Notes: generated from the sequence alone by a model not told the origin. A DNA stretch of 64,000 nt from Bos javanicus (GCF_032452875.1 NC_083876.1:5084001-5148000), one strand, 5' to 3'; shown: positions 24,896 to 37,577, counted from the first letter of the stretch. Made by a program: numbers and translations.

Positions 24896-26194
24896 TTATT
24901 ATAGTTATCTGTACTATTATTTTTATCATTATCAATGTGCTAAGATTAGTAGGATGTACCAAAAATTTAGGTCATGTTATATATATATATTTTTTCTTCT
25001 ACCTTAAAATTTGTAAAAGTGATTGAAACTATTCAAGGTGTAATACTTAACAGGTATGTGAATATATATAAATAGTTAATATGATTAGTTTCTTAAAGAG
25101 ATTGATAAAGTTTATTAAGATAGGAATTTTTTATAAAATTTACAGTTTGTTAAATATATTTATTAAACTAATTATATTTTGAAGATAAAATGAAAAGTTT
25201 TATTTCCATTTTTCATATAGTTTTTTTGTATTTATGTATCCATAACAACACACTCATACATTTTTTTAAGATTATAAAGCCTATGAATATGAAAGTACAT
25301 ATCAAAGAAATGGCAATATGCTACATTTTGAAAAAATTGACTCCATTAATTGATTTATTTCATAAAGATCAAGCTGTCATATTTTTTAAACCAATTATTA
25401 CATTAAAAACAAAGAAAATATTAAATATAATTTTTTTGAATCTGGATTATTTCCATGGAATAAGAAATGTATTCCTTGCAAAATAACAAAATTTACTTTT
25501 TTAAAGTTATGTATCTACTAATAGTTGTTCTTGATTGCTGTAGCTTTTTATTAACTACTTTTTTCTTTTAAAAATGATTACCTTTAGTCATACTTTTCTT
25601 TTCTATCAATTCTTATTGATTTTGCTTTTCTCAAATCCAGCCCCCAGTCTTGGAAGAGAAATAGGAAATATCTAGGGGAAAAAAGTAAAATCTGATAAAT
25701 TTTCTTGTTTGCTTTTACATATTTCACCATAGTTAATTACCTAATTTTAGTAATAAGTCTATTATTATGTAAACTGCTGGAGGGGAAACTGAACCTGTGT
25801 GCATGTTATTTGGGAGCTCTGTGTTTTACTTTTGTTACTTTATTGTAAGTCTAATATTATCACAAAAATATAGCTAAAATAATTAAAGTTTCCCATTCTA
25901 ATCATAAAATTAAGATGTATTCTTTGCTAAAATCTTCTTTGTGTTTCTTAGAATGGTTACCAATCAACACAATATTTTTCCTTCCTTTTTTAGAATGAAG
26001 GTCAATAAACAATTTTAGATTTTGTGGTATTTCCTAAGTGATAATTAATTAATCACTACTATGAATATTCTTTGTTTATCCAAATAAGACAAAATTATAA
26101 AAATAACATATTGAAACTTCAGTCTTCATAGTTTCACTCTATTAGTATGTGTTAATACATATATATGGCCTTTCCATGGTACTGGTGAATTTAT
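24896..26194. other. unique, very A+T-rich sequence
   Basis: A (TA)n tract lies at about 24980-24990. The 98-codon open frame at 25190-25486 is Ile/Lys/Phe-rich with no domain; it is probably chance. Confidence 0.5.
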
Positions 26195-26392
26195 TTGTAG
26201 GGCAGCAATAGAGCCACAGACATAGAGAACAGACTTGTGGACACAGCGGGAGAAGGTGAGTGTGGGACTAATTGAGAGAGTTACATTGAAACATATACAT
26301 TACTGTATGTGAAATACACAGCCAATGGGAATGTGCTGTTTGATGCAGGTAGCTTAACCTGGTGCTCTCTGATGACCTAGGAGGGTAGGATG
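26195..26392 (+). mobile_element. ruminant L1 3' UTR segment (upstream part)
   Basis: Matches the ruminant L1 3' UTR upstream of the usual terminal 140 bp: 'agaacagacttgtggacaca', then 'ggtgctctctgatgacctag'. Cut off at the right by a SINE; the terminal L1 block is not seen afterwards. Confidence 0.7.
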
Positions 26393-26574
26393 GGATAAAG
26401 AATCTACCTGCAATACAGGAGACATAGGAGACACAGGGAAGATACTCTGGAGGGGGAAATGTTAACCCACTCCATCATTCTGGCCTGAAAATCCCATGGA
26501 CAGAGGAGCCTGGAGGGCTACAGTCCAAAGGGTCACAAAGAGGTGGACATGACTGAGCAACTAAGCACAAGCAG
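26393..26574 (+). mobile_element. Bov-tA SINE, 5'-truncated
   Basis: Sense SINE starting inside the head ('gataaagaatctacctgc') and running to 'gactgagcaactaagcaca'. Abuts the L1 segment directly. Confidence 0.85.
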
Positions 26575-26988
26575 AATGTATGTATTTACAGATAGACATA
26601 ATCTCCTGTTTCTACATTAAATACATATACTTAAAGTAGCATACAGTTGTCTGCAATATAATAACTATCTACAAACTGCTTTTGCTTCTATATAATAATG
26701 CACTTGCCAGTTAATAGAGACAATTGCGATATGCTTTTCATATAAATCAAATGTCACTGAAGAATTGCTAATATTCTCACTGGATAATCATTAACTCAGT
26801 TCTTACACATTGACTGTGTTAGCCCTTATGAGTGTATTCCAATCACTTGCATTCTAATAATTTTGGCTAAAATAACATATTGTCCAGAACTCTTCAGTTT
26901 TATCTCCATAGCAGAGATTAAATGACATCAAATTAAAACCTACTTTACTGAGGATGAATTTAGCTCAGGTTCCATGTGTGAAACTCAT
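26575..26988. other. unique sequence
   Basis: Nothing recognised. Confidence 0.45.
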
Positions 26989-29081
26989 CAGTTCAATTCA
27001 GTTCAGTCGCTCAGTCGTGTCCGACTCTTTGTGACCCCATGAATCAGAGCACGCAAGGCCTTCCTGTCCATCACCACCTCCCAGAGTTTACCCAAACTTG
27101 TGCCCATGGAGTCGGTGATGCCATCCAACCATCTCATCCTCTGTTGTTCCCTTCTCCTGCCCTCAATCCCTCCCAGCATCAGGTCTCTCCAATGAGTCAA
27201 CTATTCGCATCAGGTGGCCAAAGTATTGGAGTTTCAACTTCAGCATCAGTCCTTCCAATGAACACCCGGGACTGATCTCCTTTAGGATGGACTGGTTGAA
27301 TTTCCTTGCAGTCAAAGGGAATCTCAAGAGTCTTCTCCAACACCACAGTTCAAAAGCATCAATTCTTCAGCACTCAGCTTTCTTCATAGTCCAACCCTCA
27401 CATCCATACAGGACCACTGGAAAAACCATAGCCTTGACTAAACGGACCTTTGTGAGCAAAGTAATGTCTCTGCTTTTCAATATGCTATCTAGGTGGGTCA
27501 TAACTTTCCTTCCAAGGAGTAAGCATCTTTTAAGTTCATGGCTGCAATCACCATCTGCCATGATTTTGAGCCCAAAAAAATAAAGTCTGACACTCTTTCC
27601 CCTGTTTCTCCATCTATTTCCCATTAAGTTATGGGACCAGATGCCATGATTTTAGTTTTCTTGATGTTGAGTTTAAAGGCAACTTTTTCAGTCTCCTCTT
27701 TCACTTTCATCAAGAGGCCTTTTAGTTCTTCTTCACTTTCTGCCATAAGGGTGGTGTCATCTGCATATCTCAGGTTATTGATATTTCTCTAAGCAATCTT
27801 AACTCCAGCTTGTGCTTCATCCAGCCCAGCATTTCTCATGATGTACTCTGCATATGTTAAATAAGCAGGGTGACAATATACAGCCTTGATGTACTCCTTT
27901 TCCTATTTGGAACTAGTCTGTTGTTCCATGTCCAGTTCTAACTGTTGCTTCCTGACCTGCATATAGGTTTCTCAAGAGACAGGTCAGGTGGTCTGGTATT
28001 CCCATCTCTTTCAGAAATGTCCAAAGTTTCTTGTGATACACACAGTCAAAGGCTTTGGCATAGTCAATCAAGCAGAAATAGATCTTTTTCTGAAACTCTC
28101 TTGCTTTTTTGATGATCCAGTGGATGTTGGCAATTTAATTGCTGGGTCCTTTGCCTTTTCTAAAACCAGCTTGAACATCTGGAAGTTCACGGTTCACGTA
28201 TTGCTGAAGCCTGGCTTGGAGAATTTTGAGCATTACTTTACTAGTGTGTGAGATGAGTGCAATTGTGTGGTAGTTCGAGCATTCTTTGGCATTGCCTTTA
28301 TTTGGGATTGGAATGAAAACTGACCTTTTCCAGTCCTGTGGCCACAGCTGAGTTTTCCAAATTTGCTGGCATATTGAGTACAGCACTTTCACAGCATCAT
28401 CTTTCAGGATTTGAAATAGCTCCACTGGAATTCCATCACCTCCACTAGCTTTGTTCGTAGTGATACTTTCTAAGGCCCACTTGACTTCACATTCCAGGAT
28501 GTCTGGCTCTAGGTGAGTGATCACACCATCAGATTATCTTGGTCATGAAGATCTTTTTGTACAGTTCTTCTGTGTATTCTTGCCACCTCGTCTTAATATC
28601 TTCTGCTTCTATTCGGTCCATACCATTTCTGTCCTTATTGATCCCATCTTTGCATGAAATGTTCCCTTGGTATGTCTAATTTTCTTAAAGAGATCTTTAG
28701 TCTTTCCCATTCTGTTGTTTTCCTCTATTTCTTTGCATTGATCACTGAGGAAGGCTTTCTTATCTCTCCTTTATATTCTTTGGAACTTTGCATTCAGATG
28801 CTTATATCTTTCCTTTTCTCCTTTGCTTTTCACTTCTCTTCTTTCACAGCTATTTGTAAGGCCTCCTCAGACAGCCATTTTGCTTTCTTGCATTTCTTTT
28901 CCAGTGAGTTGGTCTTGATCCCTGTCTCCTGTACAATGTCACGAACTTCCATCCATAGTTCATCAGGGACTTTATCAGATCTAGTCCCTTAAATCTATTT
29001 CTCACTTCCACTGTATAATCATAAGGGATTCAATTTAGGTTATATCTGAGTGGTCTAGTGATTTTGCTGACTTTCTTCAAT
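26989..29081 (-). mobile_element. BovB LINE, 2.1-kb 5'-truncated copy
   Basis: Minus-strand BovB with 3' tail, C-terminal region, whole RT domain and part of the linker after the endonuclease; it ends at 'actttcttcaa'. The RT active site Y-A-D-D is intact at 27756-27767. The longest open pieces are 28135-28524 (N-terminal RT) and 27367-27624. Stops and indels elsewhere disable it, and the endonuclease is missing. Confidence 0.96.
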
Positions 29082-29772
29082 AACCCCAGACAAATTATAA
29101 AAGTGGGACATGGGTAAGAACTGAAGCCTTAAGATCAATTTAAACTTTTGCATGTAGTTTTTTTTTTTTTTAAATAATTACTTCTTTGAGTGGATATGTT
29201 CTTGCCATTGTCTAGGATGGCTAGAAGATTTTTGCTGTCAAACAGCAACTGTATAATTAGTAAAAAAAAAAAAAAAAAAAAAAGCAGCAACCAAACAAGG
29301 CAAATACAATTGAAAAAAAAAATTCTAAAATTTGTGTTTCCAACTTCTATTATACCATGAATTAATTTCAATCTGAAATCAAACTAGAGAATAAAAAATG
29401 GAAAATCTCATGCATTTGCACTCAGGAGACTAAAACTTGACTGATCAAAAGATTGATATCCCATAAATGTCTTATTTATAGAAAATTGATAATGTTGAAA
29501 TTCCTTAAATGATGGGGAGTTGTTCAGGGGTTGCTTTATATCAACACTATAATTTTTGTTTAAGGTTTTTAGAGACATAAGCAAGAAATTATCTAGGTCA
29601 GATTGGTCTCCCAAAGTGAGATGAATTCAGATTTGTTTGAATAATTGCTTGGTTTGATGTGCCCCAGGAATTTTCAAAGATGGTGTCTGTTTGATTTTAA
29701 CAGAGTCTTACTGAATTCTTTTTTCTTTACATTTTCTTCCTATAAATACAGCCTACCCCAAATCCTTAGTGG
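29082..29772. other. unique sequence with homopolymers
   Basis: Poly(T) near 29157-29171 and a run of 22 A at 29262-29283. No gene recognised; open frames here are short and lack domains. Confidence 0.45.
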
Positions 29773-29782
29773 ACTTATTTGT

Positions 29783-29976
29783 GGTGGTGGTGTTTTAGTC
29801 ATTAAATCTTGTCTGACTTTGCAACTCCAGGGACTGTAGCCCACCAGACTTCTCTGTCTATGGGCTTTCTAGGCAAGAAGACTGAAGTGGGTTACCGTTT
29901 CCTTCTCAAAGGGAAGTTCCCAATGCAGGGGTTGATCTCATGGATTCTTTACTACTGAGCTACCAGAAAAGCCCCA
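29783..29976 (-). mobile_element. Bov-tA-type SINE (antisense) with target-site duplication
   Basis: Antisense SINE with a 'ggtggtggtg' tail at its left end. An exact 10-bp duplication 'acttatttgt' lies at 29773-29782 and 29977-29986. The body is diverged although the duplication is intact. Confidence 0.88.
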
Positions 29977-29986
29977 ACTTATTTGT

Positions 29987-30727
29987 AGCCATCTATAGCT
30001 TGCATGTCCCTGATTGCAATTTCTGCAGTTCTTGAATAAACTAACCACTTTGAGCTTATTTCTGTTTATTTATAAATTTTGGTCTACAATACCAATTAAC
30101 TTATCATGTAAGAATGTTGCCTATTGATTGAAACTATGAATTGAAACTATTGAAAGCTCTGAATTAACCTTATCTTTGTAGGTCATCAGTAAATGAGAGA
30201 ACAAATGATTCCACAAAAGCAAACTTATAAGTTTATTTGAAGCATTATTAAAAAGTCTTAATTCAACATACACAAATATATATTACTGAGAAGGTAGACA
30301 GCTTATTTCATATTTAAGTATAGAAATTATTTTATGCCATTAGTCCTTAGCACTGACTTACAGAGATGACTCTAATCAGAGACTATTGAACTATATTGGA
30401 CTTATTCATATCAGAAGCTCTTATGTATTAAAAATTATTTGAGTTACAAGACATAAATCCTTAGAGCCACACATGACCCAGTAGCATAATGTCTTTACTT
30501 CTTACAAATTCACCACTAAAGCTCTTTCAAGAACAGATGGCATCAGGAAGAAAACACACTCCCAAGAACTTCAAATTAAGCAGCCATTTCCCATACATAG
30601 TCAGCTTATACCTAAGATTCACAAAGATGCTTCAATATTAAAAGCAACTATTTGTCACACAATTTCTTTGTCTCTATCACCTCCAATTTATAGGTATCTT
30701 TAAAGCTTTCTATAGTTTAGATTTATA
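29987..30727. other. unique sequence
   Basis: Nothing recognised. Confidence 0.45.
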
Positions 30728-30736
30728 CATTATTAA

Positions 30737-30842
30737 TTCAGTCATGTTCAACTCCCAGCAACCCCATGGACTGCAGCCTACCAAGCTCCTCCATCGGATT
30801 TTCCAGGCAAGAGTACTGGAGTGGGTAGCCAGTGCCTTCTCC
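30737..30842 (-). mobile_element. BovA monomer SINE
   Basis: A single 106-bp BovA unit (half of a BOV-A2 dimer), antisense. Exact 9-bp duplication 'cattattaa' at 30728-30736 and 30843-30851. Confidence 0.9.
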
Positions 30843-30851
30843 CATTATTAA

Positions 30852-31479
30852 GTATTAAGGATAAAATAGAAACTTGCAGGCTTTTTTAAGAAAACTTTAT
30901 GTCCGATAATGTTTTCAAGGATTAATCCTTGATGTTTTGTCAGCATTTTACAAATAGGATGAAGACTGAGATGAAAATTATAATTAAACTTGTAAAACTG
31001 AACACTGTGTCAATCTCTAGGTCACTGGATTTAAGAAATTCAGATGAAAGATGGACTTGATTTTCTTTATTGGGGACACCACATTATATATCGGTTGACT
31101 GAGGGAAGCATTGTGGAGCCTTTTAGCAAATCATCTTTCTCTATCATTGGCATCTTAGTTCTGTATTGCATTCTGGTATAAACTTCTATAAACCCACTAA
31201 TTTCATATATGATTAAAGTCAACACACACATATATAACAAATTATATGGAAAAATAATGATCCTACTCAGACTCAACTATCTTTTAAGTTCTTGACTCCA
31301 TTAGTTTTTCAGACTGAGAACTATCACAGTTCTCCGACTTTTGCTTAAGTTTGTTGACCTTGAAGCCACTTTGAAGGACCAGCAGTTCCCCATTGAGACT
31401 TGGAAAATTTTAGCCCTGGCTAAAATTTGTCAATTTGGCCTGGCATCACAAAATTAGCATTGACTGGGAGGTTTAATAA
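30852..31479. other. unique sequence
   Basis: Nothing recognised; a 69-codon minus-strand open frame at 31067-31276 lacks a domain. Confidence 0.45.
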
Positions 31480-31850
31480 CAGGTGCTTATTCCTCACAGT
31501 TCTGGAGGCTGGAGAGTCCAAGGTTAAGGTGCTATCAGGTGTGATGTTTGATCAGAGCTCACTTCCTGGTCTGCAGATGTGCACCTAGCTTCCTCACAGG
31601 TAGGAGGGCAGAGGGAGAAAGCCTCTTTGAGTTTCTTTGATAAGGGGGTTAATCCCATTATAAAAGGATTGCCTACCTCATGATCTCATCATCTCCCAAA
31701 GAGACACCTCTAATATTGATCAGATTTCAATACATGAATCCCACTATGAAAGGATTACCTACTTCATTACCTCATAATCTCCCCAAATCCCACCTCTTAT
31801 TGATTAGGTTTGAACATATGAATCTGAGGAGAGATACAAATATTTATTAC
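31480..31850 (-). repeat. ERVL-MaLR-type LTR remnant (antisense)
   Basis: The complement of a MaLR-type LTR: 'cacagttctggaggctggag' near the left, 'gggttaatcccattataaaa' in the middle, and 'tcaatacatgaatccc' and 'ttgaacatatgaatctga' to the right. A block near 31655-31720 is repeated in diverged form at 31735-31800. Confidence 0.6.
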
Positions 31851-31880
31851 TTAGCAGCCCCCAATTATTCATCCCAAACT

Positions 31881-32462
31881 CTGGCTCCAAAATCACTGCA
31901 GATGGTGACTGCAGTCATGAGATTAAAAGGTGCTTCCTTCTTGGAAGAAAAGTTATCACCAACCTAGACAGCATATTAAAAAGCAGAGACATTACTTTGC
32001 CAACAAAGGTCTGTCTAGTCAAAGCTTTGGTTTTTCCAGTAGTCATGTATGGGTGTGAGAGTTGGACTATAAAGAAAGCTGAGGGCCAAAAAATTGATGC
32101 TTTTGAACTCTGCTATTGGAGAAGACTCTGGAGAGTCTATTGGGCTGCAAGGAGATCCAACCAGTCCATGCTAAAGGAAATCAGTCCTGAATATTCATTG
32201 GAAGAACTGATGCTGAATACTTTGGCCACCTGATGCGAAGAATTGACTAATTTGAAAAGACCCTAATGCTGGAAAAGATTGAAGGCGGGAGGAGAAGGGG
32301 ACGACAGAGGATGAGATGGTTGGATGACATCACTGACTCAATGAACATGACTTTGAGTAAGCTCCAGGAGTTGGTGATGGATAGGGAGGCCTGGCGTGGT
32401 GCAGTTCATGGGGTCACAAAGAGTCGGACACAACCGAGCAACTGAATGGAACTGAACTGAAC
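31881..32462 (+). mobile_element. BovB LINE 3' fragment
   Basis: A 580-bp sense copy covering the C-terminal region and 3' tail. A 7-bp 'aactctg' repeat around both ends is a possible target-site duplication. The open piece 31997-32233 keeps the conserved 'YGCESWTIKKAE' stretch. Confidence 0.94.
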
Positions 32463-33918
32463 TCTGTGTTAACCTCATAGTTAACCTCAGCAAAGTCTGC
32501 TAAACTGAGACTCTCTTCTTGCTATCTCTATATACTGTCTCAGATATAACCTCAACTTCTTTCCATCTTCTGAGAACATCAACAGTAAACAGTTTTCAGA
32601 ACAGTGTATTGTGATTGAGTTTTCCTTCTCTGTGCCAAAAAACCTTTAAATTATTTGATCTTCACTAAACAATGATTTCAGAGTTGTTGCCGGTTTGCAA
32701 TGATTTAATAAAGGTTTGGCTAAAGACTTTGGTATTGTTATTTTTTTCTTCCATGTGCATAATAATACATAAACTAAAATTCTATGAAGAAAACTTTTAG
32801 TTCTTTCCATTTCTTATTTTTCTAGTTAATAGAGCAACAGATTAAAGTTACTGATTTTTTAAAATATATGCAGCATCACATAGTTTATTAAATTATCATT
32901 CAGGAAACAAATATTTGTTAACCTACAATGTGTAGCAATTATATTGTAAATTTTAAAATAAATTTTATTCAAAAATCATGTTGTGATAATTTAAGTATCA
33001 GAAATATTCATAATAAAATCACATATGTTAAATAAATGCTGATATGTAGACATGCTAATAAATCAGATATGCTAAATTTATGTATTAGAAGATCTTGCTC
33101 TATGCTACTTTCTTTTTTTCAAAAACAAAAGCAACTATATTTGACAAAAGACAACAGCAAAAGCTATTTACAATAATTTTTTGCTCAAATAATTCAATGG
33201 AATATCTGTGCTTCTAAACAAAAAAATGAGTCATTAAAAAAAAAACAGCAAGAAAAAGAGTCTTTGTGCAATTAATGTTAAATAATATTACATCATTTGA
33301 TCATATATTTCTTCATTTTTGTGGACAATTTTAACTTCCAAAATTTTTTAGTGTTTATAGTTGAAAAACCTGATGCATCTCTGTGTAACACAGAGGAAAG
33401 AAGAGAAAACACAAATCAGAGCACTAAAACATATAAATCTTAGTACATCACTTATTTCAATGTCCTGTACCCAGAATTTTATTTGACCTGTCTCAAACCA
33501 CATATTATTGTAAGTAAACACTGAATTTCCCATATCAGCTTTCAGGTGCATAGAGAGTAGATGAATTAACTATAGCAGATGCAAAATAGAAAAATGAGAT
33601 TGATATATGGTTGCTACTCCCAAGAAGTAATACATTTCAGAATAAATTAAATAATTTATTTTATTTATTTAAGTAATTTATTTATTTATTTAAAAATTTT
33701 GGTAACTTGTGTTTAGCAAAAGGAATAACAATAAAACCTAGATGATAATGACCAGATTTCTCTAATAGTTCTTGTCTTATAAATAGCCAATGGAAATTAT
33801 AAAGGCAAATATGAGATAACACCATAATAAAATATACATTCATGCATTTATTCTTTGGAGAGTGTATTTTATTATAGTCATTATTGGTATGATCTATTAA
33901 CATGTTTATATTATATAT
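32463..33918. other. unique A+T-rich sequence
   Basis: No gene recognised. A degenerate (TTTA)n tract lies near 33655-33695. Confidence 0.5.
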
Positions 33919-33930
33919 GTTTATATATAT

Positions 33931-34206
33931 GCTGCTACTGCTGCTAAGTCGCTTCAGTCATGTCCGACTCTGTGCGACCCCATAGACGGCAGCCCACCAG
34001 GCTCCCCAGTCACTGGGCTTCTCCAGCCAAGAACACAGGAGTGGGTTGCCATTTCCTTCTCCATTGCGTGAAAGTGAAAAGTGAAAGTGAAGACTCTCAG
34101 TCGTGTCCCAGTCTTAGTGACCCCATGGACTGCAGCCTACCAGGCTCCTCCGCCCATGGGATTTTCCAGGCAAGAGTACTGGAGTGGGGTGCCATTGCCT
34201 TCTCCG
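33931..34206 (-). mobile_element. BOV-A2 dimeric SINE
   Basis: Two BovA units with a CAG-type tail at the left. An approximate duplication 'gtttatatatat' / 'gtttatctatatat' lies at 33919-33930 and 34207-34220. Confidence 0.93.
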
Positions 34207-34220
34207 GTTTATCTATATAT

Positions 34221-34527
34221 ACGATTCCTAAAGGAAATCAGTCCTGGGTGTTCATTGGAAGGACTGATGCTGAAGCTGAAACTCCAATATTTTGGCCACC
34301 TGATACGAAGAGCTGACTCATTTGAAAAGATCCTGATGTTGAGAAAGATTGAAGGCAGGAGGAGAAGGGGATGACAGAGGATGAGATGGTTGGATGGCAT
34401 CACCAACTCAATGGACGTGAATTTGGGTTTACTCCAGAAGTTGGTGATGGACAGGGAGGCCTCCTGTGCTGTGGTTCATGGGGTTGCAAAGAGTCGGAAA
34501 TGACTGAGCGACGGAACTGAACTGATT
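34221..34527 (+). mobile_element. BovB LINE 3' end
   Basis: About 300 bp of the BovB C-terminus and 3' tail in sense orientation, directly after the BOV-A2. The reading frame continues from the SINE's flank by chance only. Confidence 0.93.
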
Positions 34528-35159
34528 AATATATTTTGCAATACATCTGGGATATTATAGCATTTAAAGAAAGACAAAATATTTAAGGAAAATATACTAT
34601 TTAAAAAAAAAAAACTGTGAGAATAAAAATGTGTTTCATATATAGTGGTAAACCAAAGAAGGAGACAGATAGATTTGATTATATGAAATTACTGAAAATT
34701 GCAATTTAGAGCATAATATGGTGTTTTATTTCCATATCTGTACTGTATTAATAAAAATGATTGACTACTTGGAGGCAAAATCAAGGTTTGGGGAGCCACA
34801 GGCTGAATTGGATAGAAAGAAAAGAATTGTGGATTCTACTATGCTCCTAAATTCTTTTTATAGTACTTAAAAAGTACTTTTTAAAATTCTGTAAAGAAAG
34901 TTTTAACTTCTTTATGAAAATAAAATCTGCATCTAATGTTAATTCACATATTGTTCAAAAAAATCATTAGGTTATATCATTTTCCTTGCAAATTCCAGTT
35001 CTCAAAATTTAATGATAATCTTGAGATTATTTATTCCATATATAAAGGTTGAATTTTATTGTAATGATGTTATGGCAAAATAATAAGAGGAATGATGATT
35101 TATTGTGTATCAATGAGTAGCAGGGTTTAAACTTCTATAGCTCTTTATTTTTACAAACA
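34528..35159. other. unique A+T-rich sequence
   Basis: Nothing recognised. Confidence 0.45.
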
Positions 35160-35335
35160 CTTCTATAGCTCTTACAGAATTCTAGGCACTTAACATATTT
35201 ATTTAAATCCCTTAATTAGTACCAGTTTAAAGAAAAGAAAACCAGGGGAAATGAAATTATATAATTTACACAATGAAACATATCTATTAAAATAGGACCA
35301 AGACCATCTAGTCAGAGTCTGTGCTCTTAACATAT
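35160..35335 (+). repeat. MIR SINE
   Basis: Sense MIR: 'ttctaggcacttaacata', 'tttaaatcccttaat', 'aaaccaggggaaatgaaa', 'tcagagtctgtgctctta' occur in family order. Confidence 0.7.
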
Positions 35336-35407
35336 AAGATGTCATATTAAAATATACATTAAGGGAAAAATGAAAAGGGAGGGAATTGGGGTGGAGAAAA
35401 AGGGATT

Positions 35408-35571
35408 ATAGACAATGACAGATGATAGCTAGCCAGATGACAGATAGGTAAATAATAGATAAATGGTAGAAAATACATAGATGATAGCTATAGATAAGTG
35501 ACAGTAATAGAAGATTCATAGATGATTATGGATAATTAGATAATATAGATAGATGATAGATGATGATAGTT
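35408..35571 (+). repeat. degenerate GATA/GATG tetranucleotide repeat, left part
   Basis: Many imperfect gata, gatg and gaca units. The tract continues at 35777-35860 after a SINE insertion. Confidence 0.85.
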
Positions 35572-35579
35572 ATTGACAG

Positions 35580-35768
35580 CTGGGCTTCCAAGACGGGGCT
35601 AGTGGTAAAGAACCCGTCTGCCAATGAAGGAGACATAAGACTCAGGTTCAATCCCTGGGTTGGGAATATCCCCAGGAGGAGGGCATGGCAACCCACTCCA
35701 TTATTCTTGCCTGAAGAGTCCCCATGGACAGAGTTGGGCACTACTGAAGCAAATTAGCATGCATGCAC
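35580..35768 (+). mobile_element. Bov-tA SINE inserted in the GATA tract
   Basis: Sense SINE with an exact 8-bp duplication 'attgacag' at 35572-35579 and 35769-35776. Confidence 0.9.
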
Positions 35769-35776
35769 ATTGACAG

Positions 35777-35860
35777 ATAGAGAATAGGTAATAGACAGAT
35801 GATGGATTGATAGATAGATAGGACCAATGGACAAATGGCAGGGAGAGTTACAGATAGTTT
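35777..35860 (+). repeat. degenerate GATA tetranucleotide repeat, right part
   Basis: Continuation of the tract left of the SINE, ending near 'ttacagatag'. Confidence 0.8.
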
Positions 35861-36876
35861 GCTCTCTGGTTACTCTCTCCAACTTCCACTGACAGGCACA
35901 ATAAAGAAAAGTACTGACTGTTCTCTCTCCTCTTCAGCATCCTTCTGCCTCTCTGTTTAGAACCTCACACAGGGAAATATCTCGAGTTCGACACTTGCAA
36001 GAGCCCAGCTTTTCAGCCACACATCTCACAGGCAGTAAATCAAAGGTACTTATTGTTGATACAGGTAATTTTAGCATCTTTATTTTCCCTTTGATGGATG
36101 AGCAGAGGATGCTAACCTCTTTCTGAATGATTGCAACTGAATAAAACAGCCATGACTTTGGGTTATTTTACTATAGAAAGCATCTTTTGCCATGGATCAC
36201 TGTTTTATTTCAAGGAGATTAATTCTTCTCAAGCAGAAAAACAAATTTGTAGCATGATACTGCTGTGTAGCTCTCAGAGATGTGCAAAATTAACTGTAAT
36301 GATGCTTACAGATGCTATTGAGAATAAGATATATACAGTCCAGTGCTTCGCTCATCACCCAGAGGATAAAGGACAGAGGACACATTCTCTTTCTTATTTC
36401 TTTCCATTGTGAGCTATGGACTAAAGGACAGGATGACATATATTTTTACCAGAAGCAGATGACTGTTAATACAGCTCTTGCTTCTGGATTGCTAATGTTA
36501 ATTGCTCTCAGTTGTTTCAGATGAAAGACAGGGTTACAACATTGGATTAGAAGTTGCTCCAGGCCAATTCCATACATCAAATTGGAAGATGGATCTTTTT
36601 TTCTTGTATATACCTCTGAAGAGGTCAAATTAATGAGGTTGAAAAAAATAACTTTTTGTCTAATATCACATTATATTGCATCATATGTTTTTTTAATTTT
36701 TTAAAATGAGTTGAATACATTGCTAATCATATTTTTGCTTATCATCTGAATTAGCCTATTAGACTGTGTATCCAAATGCTACTGCATAAATTTTGCTTTT
36801 TATGATATTCTAAAATTTTGTGTATTTTACAACAAAAATATTACTTGAATAAAGTTTCATAAATCAAAAAATTTTT
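35861..36876. other. unique sequence with two overlapping short open frames
   Basis: Open frames of 93 codons at 36131-36412 and 70 codons at 36312-36524 (+) overlap in different frames. Neither has a signal peptide, domain or splice context that I can recognise. I do not call them genes. Confidence 0.4.
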
Positions 36877-36888
36877 AAGTTCCTCTTT

Positions 36889-37074
36889 GGTGACTTCCCT
36901 CGTGCTTCAGTGGTAAAGAATGGTAAAGAATCTGCCTTCCAGTGAAGGGGCTGTGGGTTCCATCCCTGGTTGGGGAAATAAGAACTGGCATGCTGGGGGC
37001 AACTAAGCCTGTGTATGGCAACAAAGAGCCAGGACAATTAAAAAAAAAAAAAAAACCTAAAAATAAATAAGTAA
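36889..37074 (+). mobile_element. CHR-2-like tRNA-derived SINE
   Basis: The head 'gacttccctcgtgcttcagt' is followed by 'gtgggttccatccctggt' and a poly(A), without the BovB-derived tail of Bov-tA; this is the cetartiodactyl CHR layout. A near-perfect duplication 'aagttcctcttt' / 'aagttccctctt' lies at 36877-36888 and 37075-37086. An 11-bp unit 'tggtaaagaat' is tandemly doubled inside. Confidence 0.75.
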
Positions 37075-37086
37075 AAGTTCCCTCTT

Positions 37087-37398
37087 AAAAGGTGAGTCTT
37101 TTTAACTTTACCCAAGTTGTTTCAAGTCCTGCTATGTATTTTTACACTTAAAACACAATATTTTACAAAAGAGATGGAGTCCCAGAAGGCCTGGGTCTAG
37201 GCCATTTTGAATGAAATTTACCCTCCATCTCTCTTTCTTAAAAAATGTACACCTTTTCTCCTACACTTTGATCTTCCCTATTTTTTTTTTTAAATTTTTT
37301 TCTCATCAATGTTTCAGGCTTCTTTTCTCTGAAGGAAACATTTGGTTATGATTCCTTTTCAAAACATTTCACTCTGAGCAAGAGACAGTCGCCTGCAT
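37087..37398. other. unique sequence
   Basis: Nothing recognised apart from T-rich runs near 37280. Confidence 0.4.
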
Positions 37399-37577
37399 TA
37401 TTTTTTTTTTAATTTTCTTTTCTTTTCTTTTCTTTTTTAACTTTACAATATTGTATTGGTTTTGCCATATATCAACATGAATCCGCCACAGGTATACACG
37501 TTTTCCCCATCCTGAACCCTCCTCCCTCCTCCCTCCCTGTGCCATCCCTCTGGCTCATCCCATCGCAGCAGCCCCAA
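37399..37577 (-). mobile_element. ruminant L1 3' end (antisense)
   Basis: A (CTTTT)n-rich tail at the left is followed by the complement of the terminal L1 3' UTR and the adjacent C-rich block. Severely 5'-truncated. Confidence 0.9.

Noticed and set aside
36131..36524. 93- and 70-codon plus-strand open frames
   Set aside because: No recognisable domain, signal or splice context; the overlap in different frames argues against real coding.
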